DNA of 64,000 bases from assembly GCA_030654695.1 (NCBI GenBank), contig JAURWY010000011.1, positions 124,001 through 188,000 on the forward strand, read 5' to 3'. The number at the start of each line of letters is the position of its first letter. Positions within the stretch are counted from its first letter, which is position 1. A program made the translations under genes and the position numbers. This stretch comes from Polaromonas sp. GTDB lineage: Bacteria > Pseudomonadota > Gammaproteobacteria > Burkholderiales > Burkholderiaceae_C. The notes below the pieces were generated by a model, which worked only from the letters and a program-made list of their open reading frames with translations, searched no databases and was not told the origin of the DNA. Of this stretch, positions 45,719-53,726 are shown piece after piece.

Positions 45719-47062
45719 ATGCAACCAACAACAACAAATCAAGAACGGGTCGCTGTGATCGGTGCTGGTGCTGCGGGCCTGTGCGCGGCCAAGCACCTAC
45801 TGGCACGTGGCATTGAGGTGGTTGTGTACGAAATGGGTTCCTGCATTGGCGGGCTCTGGGTGTACAACAACGACAACGGCATGGCGCCAGCTTACAAGAG
45901 CCTGCACCTGAATTCCGAAGTGGCCGTCACAGCCTACAAAGACTTCCCCTTTCCTGAGGGGAGCCCACTCTACCCAGATCATGCCGGTATCAGGCGTTAC
46001 TTAGAGTCTTACGCCGCCCATTTCGGCATCGTGAAACACATTCGCTTTAACGCCAAAGTGGAGGATGTAGCCAAGCATGAAGGCCGCTGGCAAGTCCGTT
46101 TATCCGACAACAGTGTCGATATTTTCGACGCCGTGGTCATCGGCAGCGGACACCAAAGTGTGCCCACGCATCCCACTTGGCGTGATGAGTTCAAGGGCGA
46201 GTATCTGCACTCGCACACCTACCGTGTCCCTGAACCTTTCCGCGACAAACGCGTGTTGGTGGTGGGCATGGGCAACAGTGCGGTTGATATCGCCGCAGAC
46301 ATTTGTGTGGTCACCGAGTCGACGGTGATCTCTGCCCGCTCCCCAGTGCTGGTGATGCCGCGCATGTTGTTTGGACTGCCCAACTCGCGGGCGCTGGCCT
46401 TGCTTGAAAAGTCCTGGATGCCTTGGCCAGTCCGCCGCACGATTCGCGAAATACTGGTGCGCATCATTTATGGCCGTATGGAGCAATGGGGCTTCACAAC
46501 ACCCAAGACGCGGACCCATCCCACCAGCCACCCGACCTTGATGTCACATATGGTGTGGAACCGAATCCGAGCCAAACCGGGCATCCAATCCATCAACGGT
46601 CAAGAAGTGACCTTTCTCGACGGCAGTAAGGAAACTTTCGACAGCATCATTGCGGGAACCGGGTACTCGGTCAGTCTGCCGTTCCTGGCCCCCGCCATAC
46701 GCCCCATGGACGGCCACCGGGTCAAGCTTTACCTGCGCGTCGCGCACCCGACCGAAAGCGGCCTTTATTTCACAGGCCTGTTCAATGTAGCCGGTGGCGG
46801 CAACATTCGCATGATGGACGACCAGGCTGAGTGGGTCACAGAGTTGGTGTGTGGAGAACAGACCTTGCCAGATCTTTCGCAAATGAACCTGGCCATGGAA
46901 GAAGAGCAAAAGTACCTGGCCAAACATTTCCCGGGCAGCACCCGTTATGCGTTGGAACTCGATCCCATCTTTTACCGCAAGCAAATCGCCAAGCAACGCA
47001 GCCGAAGCCAGTCCAGGGCTGCGCCGACAGTGTCTCAAAACGTGAACAAAGTGGGGGCATAA
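45719..47062 (+). CDS. Flavin-containing monooxygenase (class B, FMO type)
   Basis: 447 residues. The FAD motif is VIGAGAAG (GxGxxG, residues 13-20). The FMO fingerprint FxGxxxHxxxY is present as FKGEYLHSHTY (residues 158-168), distinguishing it from Baeyer-Villiger enzymes, which have W-P/D at the end. The NADPH motif is VLVVGMGNSAVDIAAD, and a late ATG motif reads GTGYSVSLPFL. Uses NADPH and oxygen to hydroxylate or oxygenate soft nucleophiles; some FMOs also carry out Baeyer-Villiger reactions. Preceded by 75 AT-rich bases; its stop abuts the thiolase-fold gene start (TAAATG), so the two are coupled. Confidence 0.92.
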   Translation: MQPTTTNQERVAVIGAGAAGLCAAKHLLARGIEVVVYEMGSCIGGLWVYNNDNGMAPAYKSLHLNSEVAVTAYKDFPFPEGSPLYPDHAGIRRYLESYAAHFGIVKHIRFNAKVEDVAKHEGRWQVRLSDNSVDIFDAVVIGSGHQSVPTHPTWRDEFKGEYLHSHTYRVPEPFRDKRVLVVGMGNSAVDIAADICVVTESTVISARSPVLVMPRMLFGLPNSRALALLEKSWMPWPVRRTIREILVRIIYGRMEQWGFTTPKTRTHPTSHPTLMSHMVWNRIRAKPGIQSINGQEVTFLDGSKETFDSIIAGTGYSVSLPFLAPAIRPMDGHRVKLYLRVAHPTESGLYFTGLFNVAGGGNIRMMDDQAEWVTELVCGEQTLPDLSQMNLAMEEEQKYLAKHFPGSTRYALELDPIFYRKQIAKQRSRSQSRAAPTVSQNVNKVGA

Positions 47063-48217
47063 ATGTCTCTTTCAGACAAAGCCTGCGTCACCGGTATTGG
47101 CGAGACCGTCTACATGCGCGGCTCGACCAAGACCGCCTTCGAGTTGCAGATTGAATCCTCGCTGACAGCTATCGCTGATGCGGGCCTGTCGCCCAAAGAC
47201 ATCGACGGCGTCATCCCCATCGGCCTTGTCAGCGGCACGGCTGATGACTTCATTGACAACTTCGGTCTACCCGACTTGCGTTTTTCAGCCTTGATCCCAC
47301 ACGGCGGTGCCAGTCCGACGATGGCTTTGCAAGCGGCAGCCTCAGCGATTGCCGCCGGCGTTTGCAAGCATGTGCTGATCACTTTTGGCCGCAACGTCAC
47401 TGCGGCCTCCAACAAAGCGGGCGCGCGCATTCACCAAATGCCGCAGTTCCATTTTGTGACCGAGTTCGAATACCCCATGGGGGCGATCGCCCCAGCGCAG
47501 CTCTATGCCCCGATGGCGCGCCGACACATGGAGCTGTACGGCACCACCGTCGAGCATTTTGGCGAGGTGGCAGTGGCCTGCCGGGAACACGCACTTCTGA
47601 ACGGCAATGCCGTGATGAAAAAGCCGATCACACTGGAAGACCATCGCAACTCGCGCATGATCGCCGACCCCTTCCGTCTGCTGGATTGCAGCTTAGAGAG
47701 CGACGGTGGCGCGGCCATTGTCGTCAGCGCAGCGCCGCAAGCCGCCGATCTTCGTCACAAACGCGTTTTTATCTCAGGGGTGGCTGCAGGTCACCCAGAC
47801 TCGCCAGGGTCCATCACGCAACGGCCTGACATGACCAGCTTGGGCATCGCCAAGGCGGCACCACGCGCTTTTGAGATGAGCGGCTTCACCCATGCCGACA
47901 TCCAAGTCGCCGAAATCTATGACTGTTTCACCTATGCCGTCATTCGGCAGTTTGAAGACATGGGTTTTTGCGAAAAAGGCGAAGGCGGACCCTTCGTCGC
48001 GGGCGGGCGCCTGCGCTTAGGCGGCGCCTTACCCACCAACACCCACGGTGGTCTGCTGTCGCAGGCCCACGTTTGGGGGTTGAACCACATCGTCGAATTG
48101 GTACGGCAGTTGCGCGGCGATGCCGGGCGCGCCCAAGTGGCCAACGCCAAAGTGGGTCTGGTCACGGGTTACGGTGACCAAGGCGATGGCGCGTTGGCCA
48201 TCATGCGTGGGGAATAA
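47063..48217 (+). CDS. Thiolase-fold protein without nucleophilic Cys, Ltp2/SCP-x-like (first of three)
   Basis: 384 residues of the SCP-x/lipid-transfer thiolase branch. The nucleophile region reads SALIPHGGASPTMAL, with Gly82/Ala83 where a thiolase has Cys. The AEIYDCFTYAVIRQFEDMGFC segment keeps Tyr residues like those used by the steroid retro-aldolase Ltp2, and TNTHGGLLSQAH retains a His. Loss of Cys means it should not do thiolysis; retro-aldol cleavage of a beta-hydroxyacyl-CoA, together with the DUF35 protein just downstream, is the best analogy. Gene is directly coupled to the FMO and the OB-fold genes. Confidence 0.85.
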   Translation: MSLSDKACVTGIGETVYMRGSTKTAFELQIESSLTAIADAGLSPKDIDGVIPIGLVSGTADDFIDNFGLPDLRFSALIPHGGASPTMALQAAASAIAAGVCKHVLITFGRNVTAASNKAGARIHQMPQFHFVTEFEYPMGAIAPAQLYAPMARRHMELYGTTVEHFGEVAVACREHALLNGNAVMKKPITLEDHRNSRMIADPFRLLDCSLESDGGAAIVVSAAPQAADLRHKRVFISGVAAGHPDSPGSITQRPDMTSLGIAKAAPRAFEMSGFTHADIQVAEIYDCFTYAVIRQFEDMGFCEKGEGGPFVAGGRLRLGGALPTNTHGGLLSQAHVWGLNHIVELVRQLRGDAGRAQVANAKVGLVTGYGDQGDGALAIMRGE

Positions 48218-48222
48218 CGCTC

Positions 48223-48645
48223 ATGGAAAAAATACTCAAACCCATCCCACAGCCCTCTGAGATGTCTCGCCCTTTTTGGGAAGCAGCGGCTCAAGGTCGA
48301 TTGATCCTGCAGTCCTGTGCTGCTTGCGGCCGGACTCGGCACTATCCGCAACTTTTGTGCAGCCATTGCTATTCCGACGCAGTCATTTGGAAAGACGCCA
48401 GTGGTCGCGGCAAGGTGCACAGTTGGACCGTCGCCCACCACGCCTTTCACCCAGGCTTCGCAGCGGATCTACCCTATACACTGGTGACTATTGATCTTGA
48501 AGAGGGTGTGCGGGCACTTGGGCTATGGCGCAGTGATGGTCCACCCTCACTTGATCTCCCGGTGCATGGCCAATTTGAGACACGTGAAGATGGAATCGAT
48601 CTTGTTTTTCGACCTGTTGCCAACCGCCATAATCCAATCGCATAG
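48223..48645 (+). CDS. DUF35 OB-fold/zinc-ribbon partner of a thiolase-fold protein
   Basis: 140 residues. The N-terminal rubredoxin-like zinc ribbon is intact: Cys32 and Cys35 (SCAACGRTRHYP), Cys46 and Cys49 (LCSHC). An OB-fold with GRGKVHSWTVAHH, PYTLVTIDLEEGVRALG and VFRPV follows. Proteins like this form stable complexes with thiolase-fold enzymes (ChsH2 with Ltp2; DUF35 bridges thiolase and HMG-CoA synthase in archaea). Six bases after the thiolase-fold gene, the two probably forming one enzyme. Confidence 0.88.
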   Translation: MEKILKPIPQPSEMSRPFWEAAAQGRLILQSCAACGRTRHYPQLLCSHCYSDAVIWKDASGRGKVHSWTVAHHAFHPGFAADLPYTLVTIDLEEGVRALGLWRSDGPPSLDLPVHGQFETREDGIDLVFRPVANRHNPIA

Positions 48646-48665
48646 CGTCGCCAGACAGAGAAAGC

Positions 48666-49364
48666 ATGAACAAAAAACCCAAACCCAAGGTGTTGAGCGC
48701 CATAAAAACTCCCAAACGAAGTTTGCCGGAGCACCCTGGTGCTGGGGCTGATCTGAACGTCGAAGAAGATATTCGTGACGCAGTTTCGCGGCTGAAACGC
48801 GAGCGCATTATCGCAACGGCCGTAGAGCTTTTTCACCACAATGGATTGAGCAACACGACGCTGGAAGCGGTCGCTGAAAAGATGAATGTCACCAAACCAT
48901 TCATCTACTCACACTTCAAGTCGAAGCATGCTTTGCTGGCAGAAATTTGCTCCCGCGGGATTCGTGCCTCACTCGAGGTCCTGAACCGGGTGGTCGCATC
49001 AAAAGCGTCGGCTACCGAAAAAATTCATGATTTGGCTCGAGACTTCATGCTGGCTGTGATTGAAAATCAGGGCCACATCGCTATTTACAACCGCGAGCAA
49101 AAACACCTGTCAACCGAAGACAGCGCCGCCATCGACAACATGCGCCGCGAATTCGACAGGAAAATTTTTGCACTGCTCACCGAAGGCGTGTCAGCCGGGG
49201 AATTCGAAGTTGATGATGTCAAAATCACTTCACTGGCCATTGGTGGCATCATCAGCTGGTCCTATGTCTGGTACCGCCCAGACGGTCGCCTGACACGGGC
49301 CGAGACCGCTGAAAAGATCGCCACCTTGGTGTTGAACATGGTGAAAGCCAAGCGTCCTCTCTGA
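48666..49364 (+). CDS. TetR-family transcriptional regulator
   Basis: 232 residues. An N-terminal extension of about 45 residues, basic and proline-rich, precedes the TetR helix-turn-helix (IIATAVELFHHNGLSNTTLEAVAEKMNVTKPFIYSHFKSKHALLAEIC). The C-terminal ligand domain is about 150 residues. TetR repressors of this kind sense acyl-CoA or aromatic effectors in catabolic operons. It closes the first transcription unit and is convergent with the CoA-transferase gene. The candidate palindrome at 50569 in the divergent promoter nearby is of the kind bound by TetR proteins. Confidence 0.9.
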   Translation: MNKKPKPKVLSAIKTPKRSLPEHPGAGADLNVEEDIRDAVSRLKRERIIATAVELFHHNGLSNTTLEAVAEKMNVTKPFIYSHFKSKHALLAEICSRGIRASLEVLNRVVASKASATEKIHDLARDFMLAVIENQGHIAIYNREQKHLSTEDSAAIDNMRREFDRKIFALLTEGVSAGEFEVDDVKITSLAIGGIISWSYVWYRPDGRLTRAETAEKIATLVLNMVKAKRPL

Positions 49365-49383
49365 CCGCTGAATCTGCCCGACA

Positions 49384-50538
49384 TCACGTTTGATGCGATG
49401 CCAACGAACGCGTTGGGTGGGCTGATTCAGATGCGGGCTTTTTCGCATGCCCCAAAAGCTCGTCGTTGTGCTGACCTAGTGCCGGTGGCAAGCGACTGAT
49501 GACACCCCCCTGACCGTCCATCAAGATCGGTTGTCTGACGTATTTCTGCACGCCGTCAGCCGTCGCCAGTGTCTGCGTCATGCCGCGCACGACCATCTGC
49601 GGATCATTCAGCACCGCGTCAAGACCCAGCACAGGCCCGAAGGCAATCGAATGATCTTTCAATTGCTGATAAAAAATTTCAAATGGTTGCGTCAAAATCG
49701 CTTCCCGCAGAAAGGGCGTGATCTCTTTGTTTCTCATACTGCGCTCATGCTCGCTCAACTCGGCGAACTGCGGCAATGTGAGAATCTTACAAAGCGCTAT
49801 CCACATGCTGTCCTCACCGGCAATGCTGAGCGTGATTTGCCGACCATCGGCGGTCAAAAATATCCCATAGCCTGGGTCTAACGGTGGCAACTCCCGGGTT
49901 GCCAAGTTGTTCATAGGCGGCATCAAAAATGGCGTCATCCAACTCACAAGGGAGTCGAGCATGGAGACATCCATCGTCGACCCAAGACCCGAACTTTTGC
50001 GTGCAAACAAAGCCGTGACCACCCCCAAAGCGGCGAACATCGCCGAGGCAATGTCGCCCAAGGGCAACATCGGCAACGGCGCCTGGGCCTCTTGCCCGAT
50101 AGGCACTTGCACCAAACCGGCCGCTGCTTGAATGCTCAGATCGTGGCCGGCCACACCGGCCAGCGGCCCGTTTTGACCAAACGCCGAAATTGACACGAAC
50201 ACCAAATCCGGCTTTCGCAGCCTCAACGCCGTCGCACCAAGCTTGAGTCGATCCATCACACCGGGACGAAAACCTTCCATCACCACATCGGCGGAATCAA
50301 CCAGTTTGAGGAAATCCGCATGACCTTGTTCAGACTTTAAATCGAGGACCACCGAGCGTTTGTTGCGGTTGAACGATGCAAACAGCCCAGGGAATCGACG
50401 CGATGGATCGCCGCTACCGGGTCTCTCAATAAGAATGACATCCGCACCTAAGTCAGCCAGCAACATGCCGGCGTATGGCCCCGGGTACTGCTCAGCCAAG
50501 CTGAGGATTCGCACGCCGGACAAAGGAAGTGTTGTCAT
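49384..50538 (-). CDS. CaiB/BaiF class III CoA-transferase (second copy)
   Basis: 384 residues on the minus strand, the only catabolic gene of the cluster besides the cupin that is so oriented. The N-terminal signature is LSGVRILSLAEQYPGPYAGMLLADLGADVILIE. The catalytic Asp162 is in MLPLGDIASAMFAALG, and GLGSTMDVSMLDS follows. A family III CoA-transferase like the one at 40641, but clearly divergent from it rather than a recent duplicate. Read from the 231-base divergent region shared with the thiolase-fold genes at 50770 and 51936. Confidence 0.92.
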   Translation of the reverse strand: MTTLPLSGVRILSLAEQYPGPYAGMLLADLGADVILIERPGSGDPSRRFPGLFASFNRNKRSVVLDLKSEQGHADFLKLVDSADVVMEGFRPGVMDRLKLGATALRLRKPDLVFVSISAFGQNGPLAGVAGHDLSIQAAAGLVQVPIGQEAQAPLPMLPLGDIASAMFAALGVVTALFARKSSGLGSTMDVSMLDSLVSWMTPFLMPPMNNLATRELPPLDPGYGIFLTADGRQITLSIAGEDSMWIALCKILTLPQFAELSEHERSMRNKEITPFLREAILTQPFEIFYQQLKDHSIAFGPVLGLDAVLNDPQMVVRGMTQTLATADGVQKYVRQPILMDGQGGVISRLPPALGQHNDELLGHAKKPASESAHPTRSLASHQT

Positions 50539-50568
50539 ACTGAAATTTTCTATTTAGAATAAATTTGT

Positions 50569-50590
50569 ACCGACAAGTATATACCTCGGT
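50569..50590. promoter_or_regulatory. Candidate TetR operator (ACCGA-N12-TCGGT)
   Basis: Inverted repeat ACCGA (50569-50573) and TCGGT (50586-50590) around a TATA-containing centre. It is 30 bases from the minus-strand CoA-transferase start and inside the divergent region that also feeds the plus-strand thiolase-fold genes. ACCGA/TCGGT arms are seen in operators of TetR regulators of phenylacetate-type catabolism. Binding is inferred. Confidence 0.45.
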
Positions 50591-50670
50591 TTATGACAAC
50601 CAAGGATTTTTGCCTAGCCATCTTAAGCAGCGTACAAGAAAGAATTTACGGGGCAGTATCGCGTGCTATG

Positions 50671-50700
50671 ATTTCGAAAATGCGGAGTTAATTTCGAAAT
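50671..50700. promoter_or_regulatory. Tandem ATTTCGAAA repeats in the divergent promoter
   Basis: ATTTCGAAA at 50671-50679 and palindromic ATTTCGAAAT at 50691-50700, start to start 20 bases (about two helical turns), 70 bases before the thiolase-fold gene at 50770. A related TTTCG-N6-CGAAA site lies before the IclR gene at 61663. IclR-type proteins recognise short palindromes of this size, so the IclR regulator is the candidate ligand. Confidence 0.45.
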
Positions 50701-50769
50701 ACCGAATAACATCGGCACCAGAAGCTAGCACCAATTTTCGGTAATTTGACATATTTTGGAAGGCAGACA

Positions 50770-51939
50770 ATGGAAAAACGACCTCAAGTCGGGGTCATCG
50801 GAAGCGTCATGTACGCACCCCGACACCCCGAACAGGCTTACCTAGAAGAGTTTCTGCACGCGGTTGTGCAGCAAGCCCTGCGCGATGCAAATATGACGAT
50901 CGAAGAGATTGATGGCATCGTCGTTGCGGGCAATGACCAGCTCGACGGCCGGGCCATCTCCATCATGATGGCTTCAGGCTCAGTGGGTGGTGTGGGACGC
51001 GACATTCTGTCGACCCCGTCATCCAGCGAGCATGCATTTGTACTGGGTGCCCTGCGCGTGCGTTCCGGCATGTACAAAACGCAATTGGTGGTGTCGTGGA
51101 ATCCTGAGGAAACCGCCGACATCAGCGAAACGCAGCGTCTCACCAACGACCCGTACTTTCATCGCGCTTTGCCGCTGGATGACTTGGCCTCGCACGCGTT
51201 GCAGGCCAATGCGCTTGAAGCCCAAGTGCCAGGCTTGCGTGAAGCGGCCATCTCGATCACTGCCAAAAATCGGCATCAAGGTGCGGCAGCTTACCCCCAT
51301 CTTTCGCCCTTCCCGCAAGAACGCGTGACGATTGCCGGCGGCAAGATGCTACGTTGGCCGCTGACAGAAGGCATGGTCAGCAAATCCAGTTTTGGTGCCG
51401 TGGCCATGGTGTTGGCCAGTGACGAGTGGATCGCTGAGAAAAAATGCCAAAACGTGGCGTGGTTACACGGCATGGGCTGGGCCACCGAGACCGCATTTTT
51501 GGGTGACCGCGATCTGGCAACGGTGCCTTCGCTTGCCGCCTCTGCCAAGCAAGCTTACGCAGAAGCAGGTATCACAGAACCCAAGCAAGCCTTTGACTTG
51601 GCTGAGGTGGCAGACGCCACGGCCTACCAGGAACTGCTGGCACTTGAAGGCTTGGGCCTGTGCGAACGCAGCCAATGGGTCAAGGCAACAGAGAACGGCG
51701 ACTTCGCCGCCGGCGGCACTGTGCCGACCAATCTCTCGGGCGGTGCCATCTCGTACAACCCGATCTTTTGCAGCGGCCTGATGCGCATTGCTGAAGCCGC
51801 CAATCAGTCGCGCGGTCGTGCTGGTGTTCACCAGAAAGCCGGCGTGCGCCGATCTGTGGCCCATGGCGCCAGCGGCTTTGCCATGCAATACAACACCGTG
51901 GTCGTGTTCGGCCACGAACCCAAGGAGACAACACAATGA
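50770..51939 (+). CDS. Thiolase-fold protein without nucleophilic Cys (second of three)
   Basis: 389 residues from the ATG at 50770, which has GGAAGG eight bases before it; the TTG at 50746 is not favoured. Thiolase-like throughout (EEIDGIVVAGNDQL, AISITAKNRHQG, FDLAEVADATAYQELLALEGLGLC), but the nucleophile region reads ILSTPSSSEHAF: Ser replaces Cys. The C-terminal NLSGGAISYNPIFCSGLMRIAEAA keeps the fold but not the usual thiolase His. Its stop overlaps the start of the next thiolase-fold gene (ATGA), implying a heteromeric enzyme of two thiolase-like subunits plus the OB-fold protein at 53171. Confidence 0.85.
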   Translation: MEKRPQVGVIGSVMYAPRHPEQAYLEEFLHAVVQQALRDANMTIEEIDGIVVAGNDQLDGRAISIMMASGSVGGVGRDILSTPSSSEHAFVLGALRVRSGMYKTQLVVSWNPEETADISETQRLTNDPYFHRALPLDDLASHALQANALEAQVPGLREAAISITAKNRHQGAAAYPHLSPFPQERVTIAGGKMLRWPLTEGMVSKSSFGAVAMVLASDEWIAEKKCQNVAWLHGMGWATETAFLGDRDLATVPSLAASAKQAYAEAGITEPKQAFDLAEVADATAYQELLALEGLGLCERSQWVKATENGDFAAGGTVPTNLSGGAISYNPIFCSGLMRIAEAANQSRGRAGVHQKAGVRRSVAHGASGFAMQYNTVVVFGHEPKETTQ

Positions 51940-53114
51940 ATGTGCCACGCGTTGGAATCGTAGGGATTGGTCAATCCCAGTTCAAGGCCAAGCGCCCGGA
52001 CGCCAACTACACCGAACTGGTGAGAGAGGCTGTCACGCTGTGCATGAATGACGCCAAGATGGCGCTCGACCAGATCGATGCTGTGGTGTACTCGCTCGCA
52101 CCGGATGCGCTGCTCGGCATTGGTAACGCAGAACGCCTCGGTGTTGATGCCGTGGGCGCACGCAACAAGCGCTTCATGCGCATCAACACTGGCGGCTCGA
52201 CCGGTTTGTCTGCGCTGGCAGCAGCGCACTCGCACATTGCGGCGGGTGCTTGCGAGGTCGTCTTGGTTGCTGGCGCGGACAAAGTCGGCGAGTGCGGTGA
52301 CTCACAAACCATTCTGAACAAAATTTGGGACCCCGCCTACGAACGCGCCCTGCCCTTGGGCACCATCACCATGTTGGCGATGTCGGCTATTCGCTACATG
52401 CACAAGTACGGCATGACCCAGGAAGACATGGCCAGCATTGTGGTGAAAAACCGTTACCACGCGTCCCTCAACCCGAACGCTCACTTGCGAGAAGTCACCA
52501 CCATCGAAGAAGTCATGGCGTCGCGTATGGTCTCGTGGCCCATCAAGCTGTTTGACGCCTGCCCGCAATCGAGTGGTGGTTGCGCCATGGTGCTGGCCTC
52601 GGAAGACTACATTCGCGACAACAAGTTAGAAGCCGTCTGGATCACCGGTGTGGCGCACAACTCTGAGAGCTACTTCATGGGCGACCGCATGGGCAACGGC
52701 TTCACGGCTGACCACGCGGATGCCAAGGCACTGGGTGAAGCCTGTCACGCGTCCTACAAGATGGCCGGTATCACCGATCCGACCAAGCAGATCGACGTGG
52801 CGGAGATGTACTCGCCATTCAGCAACACCGAGTTTCACGCCATCGAAGCAGCGGGTCTGGCCAAGCTCGGCCAATCGCCCAAGATGCTGCGTGAAGGCTA
52901 CTTCAAACTCGGTGGGCAAAACCCGGTCAACCCATCGGGCGGCACACTGTGCGCCAACGCCATTGCGGTGACCGCGATGGTGCGGGTGGCCGAGGTCGCC
53001 TTGCAAGTCTGGGGCCGCGCCGGTGGTCACCAGGTCAAAGGCGCCAAGCGCGGGATTGCCAGCGGCAACGGCGGTGACCACCAATTCTTCGGCACCATGG
53101 TTGTTGAAGCCTGA
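51936..53114 (+). CDS. Thiolase-fold protein without nucleophilic Cys (third of three)
   Basis: 392 residues. The segment RINTGGSTGLSALAAAHSHIAAG lines up with the SCP2-thiolase motif NNNCSTG, with Gly87 in the Cys position. The rest is thiolase-like (LFDACPQSSGGCAMVLAS, IDVAEMYSPFSNTEFHAIEAAGL, VNPSGGTLCANAIAVTAMVRVAEVALQVWG). Better conserved in overall pattern than its neighbour at 50770, and translationally coupled to it. Possible function: retro-aldolase or retro-Claisen-like cleavage using a non-Cys mechanism. 56 bases before the OB-fold gene. Confidence 0.85.
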   Translation: MNVPRVGIVGIGQSQFKAKRPDANYTELVREAVTLCMNDAKMALDQIDAVVYSLAPDALLGIGNAERLGVDAVGARNKRFMRINTGGSTGLSALAAAHSHIAAGACEVVLVAGADKVGECGDSQTILNKIWDPAYERALPLGTITMLAMSAIRYMHKYGMTQEDMASIVVKNRYHASLNPNAHLREVTTIEEVMASRMVSWPIKLFDACPQSSGGCAMVLASEDYIRDNKLEAVWITGVAHNSESYFMGDRMGNGFTADHADAKALGEACHASYKMAGITDPTKQIDVAEMYSPFSNTEFHAIEAAGLAKLGQSPKMLREGYFKLGGQNPVNPSGGTLCANAIAVTAMVRVAEVALQVWGRAGGHQVKGAKRGIASGNGGDHQFFGTMVVEA

Positions 53115-53170
53115 TCTCAAACACCCCCTATCCCCTCAAACAATTGAACTGAATCACCAAGGACACGAAC

Positions 53171-53626
53171 ATGGAACTGATGACACGTACCGAGAACTGG
53201 AACATCACCTACAAGCACGCGCTGGGAGAGACCGCCAGTTATTTCTTCACCCAAATCCGCGACAACAAGCAGATCTACGGTCGTCGCGACCCAAAGTCTG
53301 GCCGGGTGTTGGTGCCACCACGCGCTTTCTCTGATGAAACACTGGAGCCCACAAAAGACTGGGTGGCGGTCGGCCCGGAAGGCACGATTGAATGCTTCAC
53401 CATTGTTTACCAAGGCTTCAAAAGTCTTCCAGACCCCCCTTACGCTTTTGGCTACGTGCTGCTCAAAGGGGCGGACACGGCGATTGGCGGCTACTTCAAA
53501 GGCCTGGACCTGACCGACGGCGCAAAAGCAGCCGCTCAATTGGCCATCGGCACGCCGGTGATGACGCATTTCGCTGAAAAGCGCACTGGCGATGTACTGG
53601 ACTTCTGGTTTGAACTGGTGAAATAA
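53171..53626 (+). CDS. DUF35-type OB-fold protein lacking the zinc ribbon cysteines
   Basis: 151 residues. Recognisable as a DUF35 partner by SYFFTQIRDNKQIYGRRDPKSGRVLVPPRAF at the N-terminus, GTIECFTIVYQGF in the OB-fold and PYAFGYVLLKGADTAIGGYF. The four zinc ligands are gone: the ribbon segment has no Cys, and the single Cys of the protein (IECF) is in the OB-fold. By contrast the copy at 48223 has all four. Probably a structural partner of the two thiolase-fold proteins immediately upstream, with the ribbon holding the acyl-CoA without zinc. Ended by a hairpin at 53638. Confidence 0.82.
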   Translation: MELMTRTENWNITYKHALGETASYFFTQIRDNKQIYGRRDPKSGRVLVPPRAFSDETLEPTKDWVAVGPEGTIECFTIVYQGFKSLPDPPYAFGYVLLKGADTAIGGYFKGLDLTDGAKAAAQLAIGTPVMTHFAEKRTGDVLDFWFELVK

Positions 53627-53637
53627 AAATAGCCCCA

Positions 53638-53670
53638 GCAGCCTTGAATAAGACTTCAAATCAAGGCTGC
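53638..53670 (+). terminator. Stem-loop after the OB-fold gene
   Basis: GCAGCCTTGA (53638-53647) pairs perfectly with TCAAGGCTGC (53661-53670) around a 13-base loop, followed by CTTTC. The T run is weak, so it may be an attenuating terminator or mRNA-protecting structure separating the thiolase-fold genes from the next unit. Confidence 0.55.
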
Positions 53671-53726
53671 CTTTCAATGTTGTGATCAGCGCATCAAAAT
53701 GCGTATAAAAAATAAGGAGACAAGTC

